Source: Mollicutes bacterium (lineage in GTDB: Bacteria; Bacillota_I; Bacilli_A; RF39; UBA660). From it: a stretch of 18,624 bases of DNA. A program made the translations under genes and the position numbers. Shown piece after piece: positions 8,305 through 14,533 of this stretch. The notes under the pieces are model-generated. The model was not told the DNA's origin. It ran no database searches and was given only the letters and a program-made list of their open reading frames with translations. The stretch is from positions 1 to 18,624 of the forward strand of contig JAAZHN010000055.1 in the NCBI GenBank assembly GCA_012510695.1, in the 5' to 3' direction. Every line of letters begins with the position of its first letter. Within the stretch, counting starts at the first letter, position 1.

Positions 8305-9114
8305 ATGAAAAAAATTACTAATTTTTTTATTACAATTGTTTTATTTGTATCAATGATTTTGTATGGGAAAGCTGAAAATATTACTGTGCATGATCTTGTT
8401 AATAAAATTAATAAAAATGGAATAATAGCAAGAAACCTAGAAACAAATGAAACAAGTGATATATTAGATGAAAATTGTAATTTTGAATACATTAACCCTA
8501 AATTGATACTCACTTGTAGAGGTAAAGATTATGAGACAAATCAAGAAAACGAAAGCAAACTTAGCATGGATGTAGAAAATTCTATTATATATTATAGGGG
8601 GGACTATACAGTAAATGGCGCAAAGATTGAAAAAAACGCTGAAAATGTTTTAGATTATTTGGGCCAACAGATTTCTGAGTTAATTATTTTTTCAACTATT
8701 TTAGAAAATACAGCACAATTGAAGGGATATCCTGCAGATGAATTAACAAAATATATGTTAGAAACACCTGAAAATAATCCATTAATTGAAATGAGTATTG
8801 ATGAAACTTACGAAAAATTCGGTTTTCTTTATAATGATGAAGAGGGTGCAGACCCAAAATTTAAAATAGATATTAATAATTTTCAAATGCCCAACTTTGA
8901 TGATGTAGTTAACAATAACAACAATGAACAAAATGAAAATACAGAAACAACCTCAACTCAAGAATCGATTAATGAAACCGAAATTACAAAAAAAGCAACT
9001 AAAAACCCAAAGACAGCTGCGGTATCTTTTAGTATCTTAACTGGTGGTTTAACTGTTTTAGCAGTTGGCTTAATTGTAATTATAAAAAACAAAAGTAAGT
9101 TTACAAACATTTAA
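8305..9114 (+). CDS. Putative sortase-anchored surface protein with NPKTA sorting signal
   Basis: I do not recognise a named family for this 269-aa protein, but its architecture is clear. Residues 1-23 form a signal peptide: KK start, hydrophobic core ITNFFITIVLFVSMILY, cleavage likely after GKA. An exported domain of about 175 residues follows, with only two cysteines (C58, C71) that could form a disulfide. Residues 200-232 are a low-complexity Asn/Glu/Thr linker. The C-terminus has N-P-K-T-A (234-238), a hydrophobic segment (239-260) and the charged tail KNKSKF, the three parts of a cell-wall sorting signal. NPKTA deviates from LPXTG but resembles the NPxT-type signals of alternative sortases. 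ATG 8305 has GGAG at 8294-8297, 7 nt upstream. The gene is monocistronic between a promoter-like element and a strong hairpin. No sortase gene is in the window, so anchoring is inferred; a simple C-terminal membrane anchor is the alternative. Confidence 0.75.
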   Translation: MKKITNFFITIVLFVSMILYGKAENITVHDLVNKINKNGIIARNLETNETSDILDENCNFEYINPKLILTCRGKDYETNQENESKLSMDVENSIIYYRGDYTVNGAKIEKNAENVLDYLGQQISELIIFSTILENTAQLKGYPADELTKYMLETPENNPLIEMSIDETYEKFGFLYNDEEGADPKFKIDINNFQMPNFDDVVNNNNNEQNENTETTSTQESINETEITKKATKNPKTAAVSFSILTGGLTVLAVGLIVIIKNKSKFTNI

Positions 9115-9129
9115 AGGCTTTAAAATTAT

Positions 9130-9160
9130 AAAAAATATAATTGATGATTATATTTTTTTA
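9130..9160 (+). terminator. Intrinsic terminator after the NPKTA surface-protein gene
   Basis: The 12-bp perfect stem AAAAAATATAAT (9130-9141) / ATTATATTTTTT (9147-9158) has a TGATG loop, and the right arm supplies the U-tract. It separates the surface-protein gene from the strong rplU promoter 12 bp further on. The stem is entirely A-T. Confidence 0.7.
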
Positions 9161-9171
9161 TTTGCTTTTAT

Positions 9172-9200
9172 TTGACATTTAGTACTTACTTTGATAAAAT
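9172..9200 (+). promoter_or_regulatory. Strong promoter of the rplU-prp-rpmA operon
   Basis: A perfect -35 TTGACA (9172-9177), a 17-bp spacer and TAAAAT (9195-9200), preceded by TG at 9192-9193 (extended -10). This is the best promoter match in the window, as expected for ribosomal protein genes. The predicted start near 9207 coincides with the first hairpin of the leader. Confidence 0.85.
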
Positions 9201-9206
9201 TCAAAT

Positions 9207-9298
9207 GTTTATAAGTTTTTATAAACCGCTCTTGCAAGGTAAAAAGTTACATTAGTACACCTTGACTCAAGGCGAGTACCCAAAATTAAAGAAAGCGA
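9207..9298 (+). ncRNA. Ribosomal protein L21-type leader (autoregulatory 5' UTR)
   Basis: The rplU leader is about 100 nt and highly structured. A first hairpin, GTTTATAA (9207-9214) / TTATAAAC (9219-9226), sits at the predicted 5' end. Downstream, GTAC-A-CCTTG (9255-9264) folds back on CAAGG-CGA-GTAC (9268-9279). The CCTTG strand can also pair with an upstream copy as CAAGGT (9235-9240) / ACCTTG (9259-9264), so the two folds are mutually exclusive. A GCGAGG ribosome binding site follows at 9295-9300. Rfam describes an L21 leader in this position in Firmicutes, thought to bind L21 and repress the operon. The location and fold potential fit; the match to that family is my inference, not a covariance score. 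Confidence 0.6.
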
Positions 9299-9307
9299 GG
9301 GTGAATT

Positions 9308-9607
9308 ATGAAAGCTATATTTGAAACTGGTGGTAAGCAATATATTGTTGAAGAAAATTCAGAAATATATGTTGAAAAACTACCAAATGAAGTTGGTTCA
9401 ACTGTAGAATTCGATAAAGTATTGTTAGTTAATGACAAAGTAGGAACACCACATGTTAAAGGCGCTAAGGTTGTCTGTGAAGTTTTAAAACAAGGAAAAC
9501 AAAAGAAAATAATTGTTTTTAAATTTAAAGCTAAAAAGAAATATCGTCGTACACAAGGACATCGTCAACCATATACTAAATTAATTGTTAAAAAAATAGT
9601 AGGTTAA
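9308..9607 (+). CDS. rplU: 50S ribosomal protein L21
   Basis: This 99-aa protein is full length for L21, which binds 23S rRNA in the large subunit. It starts with the family signature MKAIFETGGKQYIVEEN, has the central VLLVNDKVGTPHVKGAKV segment, and ends with the basic RNA-binding part KFKAKKKYRRTQGHRQPYT plus the terminal LIVKKI. ATG 9308 is preceded by GCGAGGGTG at 9295-9303. It is the first gene of rplU-prp-rpmA, under the strong promoter and structured leader just upstream, and its product is the probable ligand for that leader. The gap to prp is 4 bp. Confidence 0.98.
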   Translation: MKAIFETGGKQYIVEENSEIYVEKLPNEVGSTVEFDKVLLVNDKVGTPHVKGAKVVCEVLKQGKQKKIIVFKFKAKKKYRRTQGHRQPYTKLIVKKIVG

Positions 9608-9611
9608 AATA

Positions 9612-9923
9612 ATGATAAAAGTTAATTATCAAAAAAAGGATAATCAAATTAAAAATATTAAGATTAACGGTCATGCTAATTATGGCTCATTAGGTAAAGA
9701 TATTGTCTGTGCTTCAGTAAGCAGTATTGTAATTACAACTATTAATGGAATATTAAAGATTGATAATGAATCAATTAAATATCATGAAAATGATTCATTA
9801 GTAATTGAAAATTTAAAATTTGATGAGATTACAAACAAACTATTAAATAATATGTTAAATTTACTTGAAGAATTAGAATCTGATTATCCAAAAAACATTA
9901 AAATAAGAGAAGAGGAACAATAA
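9612..9923 (+). CDS. prp: Ribosomal-processing cysteine protease Prp
   Basis: Prp (YsxB) removes the N-terminal extension of ribosomal protein L27 in Firmicutes, a step that is essential in Staphylococcus. The protein is 103 aa. The catalytic His lies in I-N-G-H-A-N-Y-G (about 18-25) and the catalytic Cys in D-I-V-C-A-S-V-S (Cys about 33). Its substrate gene follows directly: the stop codon overlaps the rpmA start by one base (TAATG at 9921-9925). Placement between rplU and rpmA is the standard Firmicute order. Only a weak AGG lies upstream of the ATG, inside the end of rplU, so translation probably couples to L21. The cleavage motif in the next gene is intact, which supports an active enzyme. 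Confidence 0.93.
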   Translation: MIKVNYQKKDNQIKNIKINGHANYGSLGKDIVCASVSSIVITTINGILKIDNESIKYHENDSLVIENLKFDEITNKLLNNMLNLLEELESDYPKNIKIREEEQ

Positions 9924-10210
9924 TGAAATTTATGAAATTAAATATTCAATTATTTGCTTCAAAAAAAGGTCAATCTTCAACTCAAAATGGTCGAGATAGC
10001 CGTGGACGTAGATTAGGAGCGAAAGCTGCTGATGGACAAGTTGTTACGTCAGGAAGCATTATCTACCGTCAAAGAGGTACGAAGATATATCCAGGAACTA
10101 ATGTAGGAATGGGTAAAGATCATACATTGTTTGCATTAATTGATGGTCAAGTTAAATATGAAAGACTTGGCAGAAATAGAAAAAAAGTTAGCGTTTATGC
10201 AAAAGCATAG
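9923..10210 (+). CDS. rpmA: 50S ribosomal protein L27, precursor with Prp-cleaved N-terminus
   Basis: L27 reaches into the peptidyl-transferase centre through its N-terminus. This 95-aa form carries a Firmicute-type extension, M-K-F-M-K-L-N-I-Q-L-F-A, before the mature start S-K-K-G-Q-S-S. The Q-L-F-A/S junction matches the Prp recognition site, so Prp from the preceding gene should release mature L27. The body has NGRDSRGRRLGAKAADGQ and SIIYRQRGTKIYPGTNVGMGKDHTLFALIDG, both typical of L27. The first ATG (9923) is preferred over the one at 9932 because GAGGA at 9912-9916 has good spacing only for the first. An intrinsic terminator overlaps the stop codon, ending the operon. Confidence 0.97.
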   Translation: MKFMKLNIQLFASKKGQSSTQNGRDSRGRRLGAKAADGQVVTSGSIIYRQRGTKIYPGTNVGMGKDHTLFALIDGQVKYERLGRNRKKVSVYAKA

Positions 10211-10222
10211 ATGCTTTTTTTT
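10201..10222 (+). terminator. Intrinsic terminator of the rplU-prp-rpmA operon
   Basis: The stem AAAAGCA (10201-10207) / TGCTTTT (10212-10218) has a 4-nt loop that contains the rpmA stop codon, and the T-run continues to 10222. It separates the ribosomal operon from obgE. Confidence 0.75.
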
Positions 10223-10230
10223 ATCTAGGA

Positions 10231-10239
10231 TGTTATAAT
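10231..10239 (+). promoter_or_regulatory. Extended -10 promoter of obgE
   Basis: TGtTATAAT (10231-10239) is a perfect extended -10. The hexamer 17 bp upstream (ATGCTT) lies in the preceding terminator and is not a -35. The predicted start near 10246 falls at the GGTGA ribosome binding site, giving an almost leaderless transcript. Confidence 0.6.
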
Positions 10240-10249
10240 TGGCTTGGTG

Positions 10250-10263
10250 ATATATATATATAT
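10250..10263 (+). repeat. obgE: AT dinucleotide repeat between the obgE ribosome binding site and start codon
   Basis: Seven consecutive AT units, the last forming the first two bases of the ATG, separate GGTGA (10245-10249) from the obgE start at 10262. The spacing is 12 nt, longer than the usual 5-9. Slippage here would change the spacing in steps of two bases without altering the protein. Confidence 0.8.
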
Positions 10264-11533
10264 GTTTGTCGATGAAGTCACAATTAAATTGATTGCAGGA
10301 AAAGGTGGAGATGGATGTACCTCTTTTCGTCGTGAAAAATATGTTGATATGGGTGGACCAGATGGTGGAAATGGTGGCAGAGGTAGCAATATTATTTTCA
10401 TTGCTGATCAAAATTTAAAAACCTTAATAGACCTGAGAATAATGAAAACAATTAAAGGTAACAAAGGTAAAAATGGTAGTGGTAAAAACCAACATGGTAA
10501 ATCTGCTGAAGACATATATATAAAAGTGCCAATTGGGACGACTGTAATCGATGAAGAAACCGGTATGGTTATTGATGACTTAATTAAAAATTCACAAGAA
10601 ACAATCGTCGCTTATGGTGGTAGAGGTGGTAGAGGAAACAAGTCTTTTGCAACCCATAATAATAAAGCCCCAAGAATATCTGAGTATGGTGAACCCGGTG
10701 AAGAAAGAATAATTAAATGTGAATTGAAGGTTTTAGCGGATGTTGGCTTAATTGGAATGCCTAGTGTTGGCAAAAGTACTATTCTTAGTATGATCAGTGC
10801 CTCAAAACCAAAAATAGGAGCATATCACTTTACAACTCTAAGCCCAAATTTAGGTGTTGTTAAGTATAATGACTTTGCCTTTACAATTGCTGATTTACCC
10901 GGATTAATTGAAGGGTCATCAACTGGACTTGGTTTAGGTGATAAATTTTTACGCCATGCAATGAGGACAAAAATTCTTGCTCACGTTATCGACATGGGTT
11001 CATTTGAAGGCAGAGATCCAATTTCAGATTATGAAATTATTCGTGGTGAAATTGTTGCTTACAGTGAAAAATTAGCCAAGAAGCCAGAAATAATTATCGC
11101 CAATAAGATGGATTTAGAACTTGCTAATAAAAATTTAATTGACTTTAAGAAAAAATATCCAAAACTTAAAGTTTTTGAAATAAGCGCGATATCTAACCAA
11201 GGGTTAGATAGTTTAATCAATGAACTTGCAAAAATGGTAACAACATTAGAGGCAGAAAATATTTATGAGGAAACAAACTTAGAAAACCATATTATTTATA
11301 AATTTAAAGAAGAAAAACCATATAGAATTGAAAAAATAGGTGCTGATTGGCATGTATCAGGTAAGGAAGTTGAAAGAGTATTTAGTATGACTAAGTTTGA
11401 TACGGATGATAGTATTGCAAGATTTAGTCGTCAATTAAGAAAAATGGGAATAGAAGATGAGCTTATTAAAATGGGTGCTGTCTCAGGAGATAATGTTAAA
11501 ATCTTAGAATATATTTTTGAATTAAAAGTTTAA
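10262..11533 (+). CDS. obgE: GTPase ObgE/CgtA
   Basis: Obg is an essential GTPase acting in late 50S subunit assembly and in ppGpp-linked growth control. The protein is 423 aa. The glycine-rich Obg fold spans about 1-158 (GKGGDGCTSFRREKYV, GGPDGGNGGRGS). The G domain has G1 G-M-P-S-V-G-K-S-T at 165-173, G2 FTTLSPNLG near 190-198, G3 DLPGLIEG at 211-218, G4 NKMD at 281-284 and G5 SAIS at 308-311. The C-terminal OCT domain is present (about 345-423, with VSGKEVERVFSMTKFD). ATG 10262 gives the family start MFVDEV; in-frame GTG 10247 and TTG 10244 would add five or six residues not seen in relatives. The gene has its own promoter and is uncoupled from rpmA. The spo0B gene that sits between rpmA and obg in Bacillus is absent. 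Confidence 0.97.
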   Translation: MFVDEVTIKLIAGKGGDGCTSFRREKYVDMGGPDGGNGGRGSNIIFIADQNLKTLIDLRIMKTIKGNKGKNGSGKNQHGKSAEDIYIKVPIGTTVIDEETGMVIDDLIKNSQETIVAYGGRGGRGNKSFATHNNKAPRISEYGEPGEERIIKCELKVLADVGLIGMPSVGKSTILSMISASKPKIGAYHFTTLSPNLGVVKYNDFAFTIADLPGLIEGSSTGLGLGDKFLRHAMRTKILAHVIDMGSFEGRDPISDYEIIRGEIVAYSEKLAKKPEIIIANKMDLELANKNLIDFKKKYPKLKVFEISAISNQGLDSLINELAKMVTTLEAENIYEETNLENHIIYKFKEEKPYRIEKIGADWHVSGKEVERVFSMTKFDTDDSIARFSRQLRKMGIEDELIKMGAVSGDNVKILEYIFELKV

Positions 11534-11543
11534 ATTATTAAAT

Positions 11544-11572
11544 TTGACTTTTTTTTTCCAAACAGTTATAAT
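11544..11572 (+). promoter_or_regulatory. Lipoprotein promoter with a T9 tract in its spacer
   Basis: TTGACT (11544-11549) and TATAAT (11567-11572) are 17 bp apart. A homopolymer of nine T's (11549-11557) runs from the last base of the -35 into the spacer. At the present length the spacing is optimal, so the promoter should be active; gain or loss of T's would move it away from 17. Confidence 0.75.
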
Positions 11573-11593
11573 CTTTTTTAGGAAAGGAAATCT

Positions 11594-12397
11594 ATGAAAA
11601 AATTATTAGTAATTCTTTTGGTTTTCTTTTTATTTACTGGTTGTGGTGCTTCAGAATATATGCTTGAATTTAATTCTAATGGTGGTTCTTTAGTAGAAGA
11701 ACAATTAGTAGAAAATGGTAGTAAAGCAACAAAACCAGTTGATCCTACAAAAGAAGGATACAATTTCCAATATTGGGAATCAAATAATAAAAAGTATGAT
11801 TTTAACAGTAATGTTAAAGAAAATTTAATTTTAGAGGCAAAATGGGAAGCAGTAAGTATTAAAACTTATAAAGTTAAGTTTAATAATGATGGTTCTATTA
11901 AGGAAGAAGAAGTCACAGAAGGTTCTTCGATTCCTGAGCCCTCCATACCAAATAAAAATGGTCATATATTTTTAGGTTGGTACGAAAAAGAACAATCTGA
12001 GCCTTATAATTTCGAAAAGATTGTCAATAGTGATATTGAACTTGAGGCTAAATATCAGAAAAAAGATGTTGCTAGTTCTAGTTCCCAACATGAAGAAACA
12101 ATCTTTGTTACTAATCTGGAATTAAAATTAGAAAAAGAAGAAATCGAAAGAAAAGAAACAACAAAATTAGATGTTATTATCGAACCAAGAAATGCAACAG
12201 ATAAGACGCTTAAATTCTCAACTTCTAATGCAAAAATTGCCACTGTTGATCAAAATGGTGTTATTAAGGGTTTGAAAGAAGGAGAAGTTACAATAACGGT
12301 CTCTACTGAAGATTCAAGTAATATAAAAGAGAAAATCATCTTAAATGTTAGAAAAAAAATTGATGGAAAAGCCGATAATGATATCCAAGATGACTAG
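11594..12397 (+). CDS. Surface lipoprotein with two InlB-type B repeats and a Big_2 Ig-like domain
   Basis: This 267-aa protein should be attached to the outer face of the membrane by a lipidated Cys. Residues 1-16 form a lipoprotein signal peptide ending in the lipobox L-F-T-G-C, with C17 as the lipid site. Two tandem repeats of the Listeria-Bacteroides type follow, at about 22-85 and 92-155. Each has a beta-strand of the L-E-F-N-S-N-G-G type, a Gly-Tyr/His turn with Trp (YNFQYWE, IFLGWYE), and ends in EAKW or EAKY. After a short Ser-rich linker comes a bacterial Ig-like Big_2 domain (about 172-252, with FSTSNAKIATVDQNGVIKG). These modules are common in adhesion and host-interaction proteins; the ligand is unknown. 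ATG 11594 follows AGGAAAGGA at 11580-11588. The gene is a single unit with a promoter carrying a T9 spacer and a strong terminator. Confidence 0.88.
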   Translation: MKKLLVILLVFFLFTGCGASEYMLEFNSNGGSLVEEQLVENGSKATKPVDPTKEGYNFQYWESNNKKYDFNSNVKENLILEAKWEAVSIKTYKVKFNNDGSIKEEEVTEGSSIPEPSIPNKNGHIFLGWYEKEQSEPYNFEKIVNSDIELEAKYQKKDVASSSSQHEETIFVTNLELKLEKEEIERKETTKLDVIIEPRNATDKTLKFSTSNAKIATVDQNGVIKGLKEGEVTITVSTEDSSNIKEKIILNVRKKIDGKADNDIQDD

Positions 12398-12647
12398 GTA
12401 TTTCTAAAATACTAGTCATTTTTTTTGCTCTTTTTATTTTAATTATCCTATTTTTTTTAACATTAAGGTGCATTTCTATAATAATATTTTTCTCATCTAA
12501 AACGAGGATATCTAAATTATATTGCATAAAAAATGTATGGATACCATTACAATTTGGTAAGTAAAGAATGATGTCTCTTTGCTTATCAAACATCAATCCT
12601 ATTAACCTTTTCTTAAAACTACTTGCGGTTACTATTTTATTTTTCAT
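12348..12647 (-). CDS. DUF192 family small protein
   Basis: This 99-aa minus-strand protein matches the DUF192 pattern: A-S-S-F-K-K-R-L-I-G-L-M-F near the N-terminus, C-N-G-I-H-T-F-F-M in the middle, L-D-I-L-V-L-D-E-K-N just after, and ILEIP near the C-terminus. DUF192 proteins are small beta-rich proteins of unknown function, exported in some bacteria; here there is no signal peptide. The C-terminal tail after ILEIP (SHLGYHYRLFHQFFF) is not family-like and may be read-through into opposite-strand sequence. The gene overlaps the end of the lipoprotein gene by 50 bp in convergent orientation and codes across its terminator. No ribosome binding site precedes the ATG at 12647, and the predicted transcript begins at the start codon, so it may be leaderless. 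A decaying gene is the alternative. Confidence 0.68.
   Translation of the reverse strand: MKNKIVTASSFKKRLIGLMFDKQRDIILYLPNCNGIHTFFMQYNLDILVLDEKNIIIEMHLNVKKNRIIKIKRAKKMTSILEIPSHLGYHYRLFHQFFF
12390..12426 (+). terminator. Intrinsic terminator after the lipoprotein gene
   Basis: ATGACTAGGTATTT (12390-12403) pairs with AAATACTAGTCAT (12407-12419) in a 13-bp stem with one bulged G and a CTA loop, followed by T's to 12426. The lipoprotein stop codon lies in the left arm. The same bases encode part of the DUF192 protein on the other strand, and there is no U-tract in that direction. Confidence 0.85.
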
Positions 12648-12654
12648 ACTTAAT

Positions 12655-12683
12655 ATTTTAACACATTTATTAGAGTATTTGAA
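12655..12683 (-). promoter_or_regulatory. Promoter of the DUF192 gene, predicting a leaderless transcript
   Basis: On the minus strand, TTCAAA (12683-12678), a 17-bp spacer and TAAAAT (12660-12655) are found, the latter preceded by TGt (extended -10). Only 7 nt separate the -10 from the ATG at 12647, so transcription should start at or next to the start codon. Confidence 0.5.
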
Positions 12684-12693
12684 AATAATATAG

Positions 12694-12699
12694 TATAAT
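12694..12699 (+). promoter_or_regulatory. Probable -10 element for the FAD-dehydrogenase gene
   Basis: A perfect TATAAT lies 16 bp before the start codon. No good -35 is found at 16-18 bp; TTGAAA (12679-12684) is only 9 bp away. The element sits back to back with the DUF192 promoter. The assignment is tentative. Confidence 0.35.
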
Positions 12700-12715
12700 T
12701 AAATTGGTGATTAAA

Positions 12716-14107
12716 ATGTATGATGTTATTATCGTTGGAGCAGGTCCGGCTGGATTATTCGCAGCATATGAATTAATTGAAAATAATCCAAAATTAAAAA
12801 TCAAATTAATTGATAAAGGACCAAGAACTAATAGAAGAATCTGTGTAATGAACAAAAAAGGAGTGCCATGTATCAATTGCCAACCATGTCAAATTTTATC
12901 TGGCTTTGGTGGTTCTGGTACTTTCTCTGATGGCAAATTAAATTTTATCCCCAAACTTGGTAAATCAGATCTTTATAAATACATGAGTCAACAACAAGCT
13001 GAAGACTTAATTGATGATACTGAAGAAATATTTACTAAATTTGGTATGGATAGTGAAATATATCCTTCAAATAATGAAGAAGCTAAAAAGATTCAAAAAG
13101 ATGTTTCAATCAAAGGCGCTAAATTATTGTTGATTAAACAAAAACATTTAGGGTCAGATCATTTACCAAAATACATTGAAGCATTTGAAGAATATTTAGA
13201 AAAAAAAGGTGTCGAGTTATGTCCTAATACGGATGTCTTAGATATTGTTAGTACAAGTAAGAATAATCATGAAATTATTGCTAAAGTTAGTAAGAAAGAT
13301 GAAGCATATAAAACTAAAAAGGTTATTATTGCTCCTGGAAGAACAGGTGCAAAATGGGTTCAACAATTAGCAGATAAATATGATATTCCCTATGTTTCTC
13401 AAAGTATTGAAATTGGTGTAAGAGTTGAGGTCAGAAAAGAAATTATGGAAAGCTTATGTGAAGTAATTTATGACCCAACAATTTTTATAAAAACTAAGAC
13501 TTATGCTGATGAGGTCAGAACATTTTGTACTAATCCTGGAGGATATGTAACTAAAGAGAATTATTATGGTTATATATGTGTAAATGGTCATGCTCTAAAA
13601 GATCATAAATCAAATAATACAAACTTTGCTTTCATTAGCAAGGTTGGTTTAACTGAACCAGTTACTAATACAAGAGAGTATGGTGAATCAATAGCCCATA
13701 TAGCAAATGTTTTAGGAGATTCTAAGCCAATTGTTCAAACACTTAGAGATGTCAGAAAAGGAAGAAGAAGTACTTGGAAAAGCATCAATAAAAGTTTCTT
13801 AGAACCAACTTTAAAAGATGTAGTTGCTGGTGATTTAGGATTAGTTTTACCCGCAAGAATAATGACTAATATTTTAGAAGGATTGGAAATGTTAGACACG
13901 ATTATTCCTGGTGTTAATAATGATGAAACATTGTTATATGGTCCAGAAATAAAATTCTTTAGTAATGAAATAACTACTAATAATGATTTTAAGTTAGAAA
14001 AATATGATATATATTTTGTTGGTGATGGAGCAGGTAAAGCTGGTAATATTGTTACAGCGGCCGCGACCGGTTTAATCGCAGCTAGAGATATATTAAAAGA
14101 AAAATAA
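12716..14107 (+). CDS. Uncharacterised NAD(P)/FAD-dependent dehydrogenase (COG2509)
   Basis: This 463-aa flavoprotein begins with a Rossmann dinucleotide-binding fold, MYDVIIVGAGPAG, with G-x-G-x-x-G at about 8-13 and the acidic residue of the second strand in LIDKGP. It then has the family-specific cysteine segment P-C-I-N-C-Q-P-C-Q, followed by SGFGGSGTFSDGKLN. Further on are APGRTGAKW, and near the C-terminus YFVGDGAGKAGNIVTAAATG, the second FAD-binding motif. These fit the COG2509 family found widely in Firmicutes. The substrate is not known. The three closely spaced Cys (C-x2-C-x2-C) suggest a redox or metal role, which is my inference. ATG 12716 follows GGTGA (12706-12710) at 5 nt; the TTG at 12704 overlaps that site. 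The following small gene starts 22 bp downstream behind a GGGGG site and is probably in the same transcript. Confidence 0.88.
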   Translation: MYDVIIVGAGPAGLFAAYELIENNPKLKIKLIDKGPRTNRRICVMNKKGVPCINCQPCQILSGFGGSGTFSDGKLNFIPKLGKSDLYKYMSQQQAEDLIDDTEEIFTKFGMDSEIYPSNNEEAKKIQKDVSIKGAKLLLIKQKHLGSDHLPKYIEAFEEYLEKKGVELCPNTDVLDIVSTSKNNHEIIAKVSKKDEAYKTKKVIIAPGRTGAKWVQQLADKYDIPYVSQSIEIGVRVEVRKEIMESLCEVIYDPTIFIKTKTYADEVRTFCTNPGGYVTKENYYGYICVNGHALKDHKSNNTNFAFISKVGLTEPVTNTREYGESIAHIANVLGDSKPIVQTLRDVRKGRRSTWKSINKSFLEPTLKDVVAGDLGLVLPARIMTNILEGLEMLDTIIPGVNNDETLLYGPEIKFFSNEITTNNDFKLEKYDIYFVGDGAGKAGNIVTAAATGLIAARDILKEK

Positions 14108-14129
14108 TTTATTATAAGGGGGTAATAAT

Positions 14130-14516
14130 ATGTTTGAAGATTATTTAAATGTCGAAGAATTAATCTGTAATGCTTTTGTTTTAGCTTTTAAAGAACTAAA
14201 TCTAAGAGAACTAAATAATGTTGATTTATTAAAATACATTGAATTAATTAAAGACTATTATCAAATGCATCTTGGTCATGAAGTTCTAATTGATCAAGAA
14301 ACAGTCGAGTTTTTAAAAGTACCAGAGCATTATCATATTTCTGGTGAATTTAATTCTGATTATCAAATACCAGTTTCTGATTATTTAAAACCACTACTAG
14401 AGCATACTAATAAAGAATTTGTTGTGTATTTACAAGAAAAATATTTACAAAAAGATAATATAACTTCTGTTAATTTTTCCTATGTATTAAAAAATGATAA
14501 AGAAAACATTGATTAA
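14130..14516 (+). CDS. Hypothetical protein, 128 aa
   Basis: I do not recognise this gene. It encodes an acidic, probably helical 128-residue cytoplasmic protein with no signal peptide or membrane segment and one Cys (Cys13). The first half (LNVEELICNAFVLAFKELN, then LLKYIELIKDYYQMHLGHE) looks amphipathic; the second half has more mixed character and ends in a charged tail. Translation is well supported: GGGGG at 14117-14121 stands 8 nt before ATG 14130, and codon use is like that of its neighbours. It follows the FAD dehydrogenase by 22 bp and precedes the Cys-cluster gene by about 40-60 bp, so co-transcription with the dehydrogenase is likely. No function is proposed. Confidence 0.75.
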   Translation: MFEDYLNVEELICNAFVLAFKELNLRELNNVDLLKYIELIKDYYQMHLGHEVLIDQETVEFLKVPEHYHISGEFNSDYQIPVSDYLKPLLEHTNKEFVVYLQEKYLQKDNITSVNFSYVLKNDKENID

Positions 14517-14533
14517 TATGTAGTTAAGTTTTA

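Noticed and set aside
8285..8308. Seven-codon leader peptide (MNRGEIS) overlapping the NPKTA gene start
   Set aside because: It has no ribosome binding site of its own and no attenuator-like structure after it; most likely chance.
8112..8513. Minus-strand open frame of 133 aa across the radC/surface-protein junction
   Set aside because: It has no ribosome binding site or family resemblance, and it lies over the end of radC and the signal peptide of the NPKTA gene, both well supported.
11532..11557. Terminator after obgE formed by the AAATT/AATTT repeat and T-run
   Set aside because: The stem is only five A-T pairs and is separated from the T-run by GAC. The T-run is better explained as part of the lipoprotein promoter spacer.
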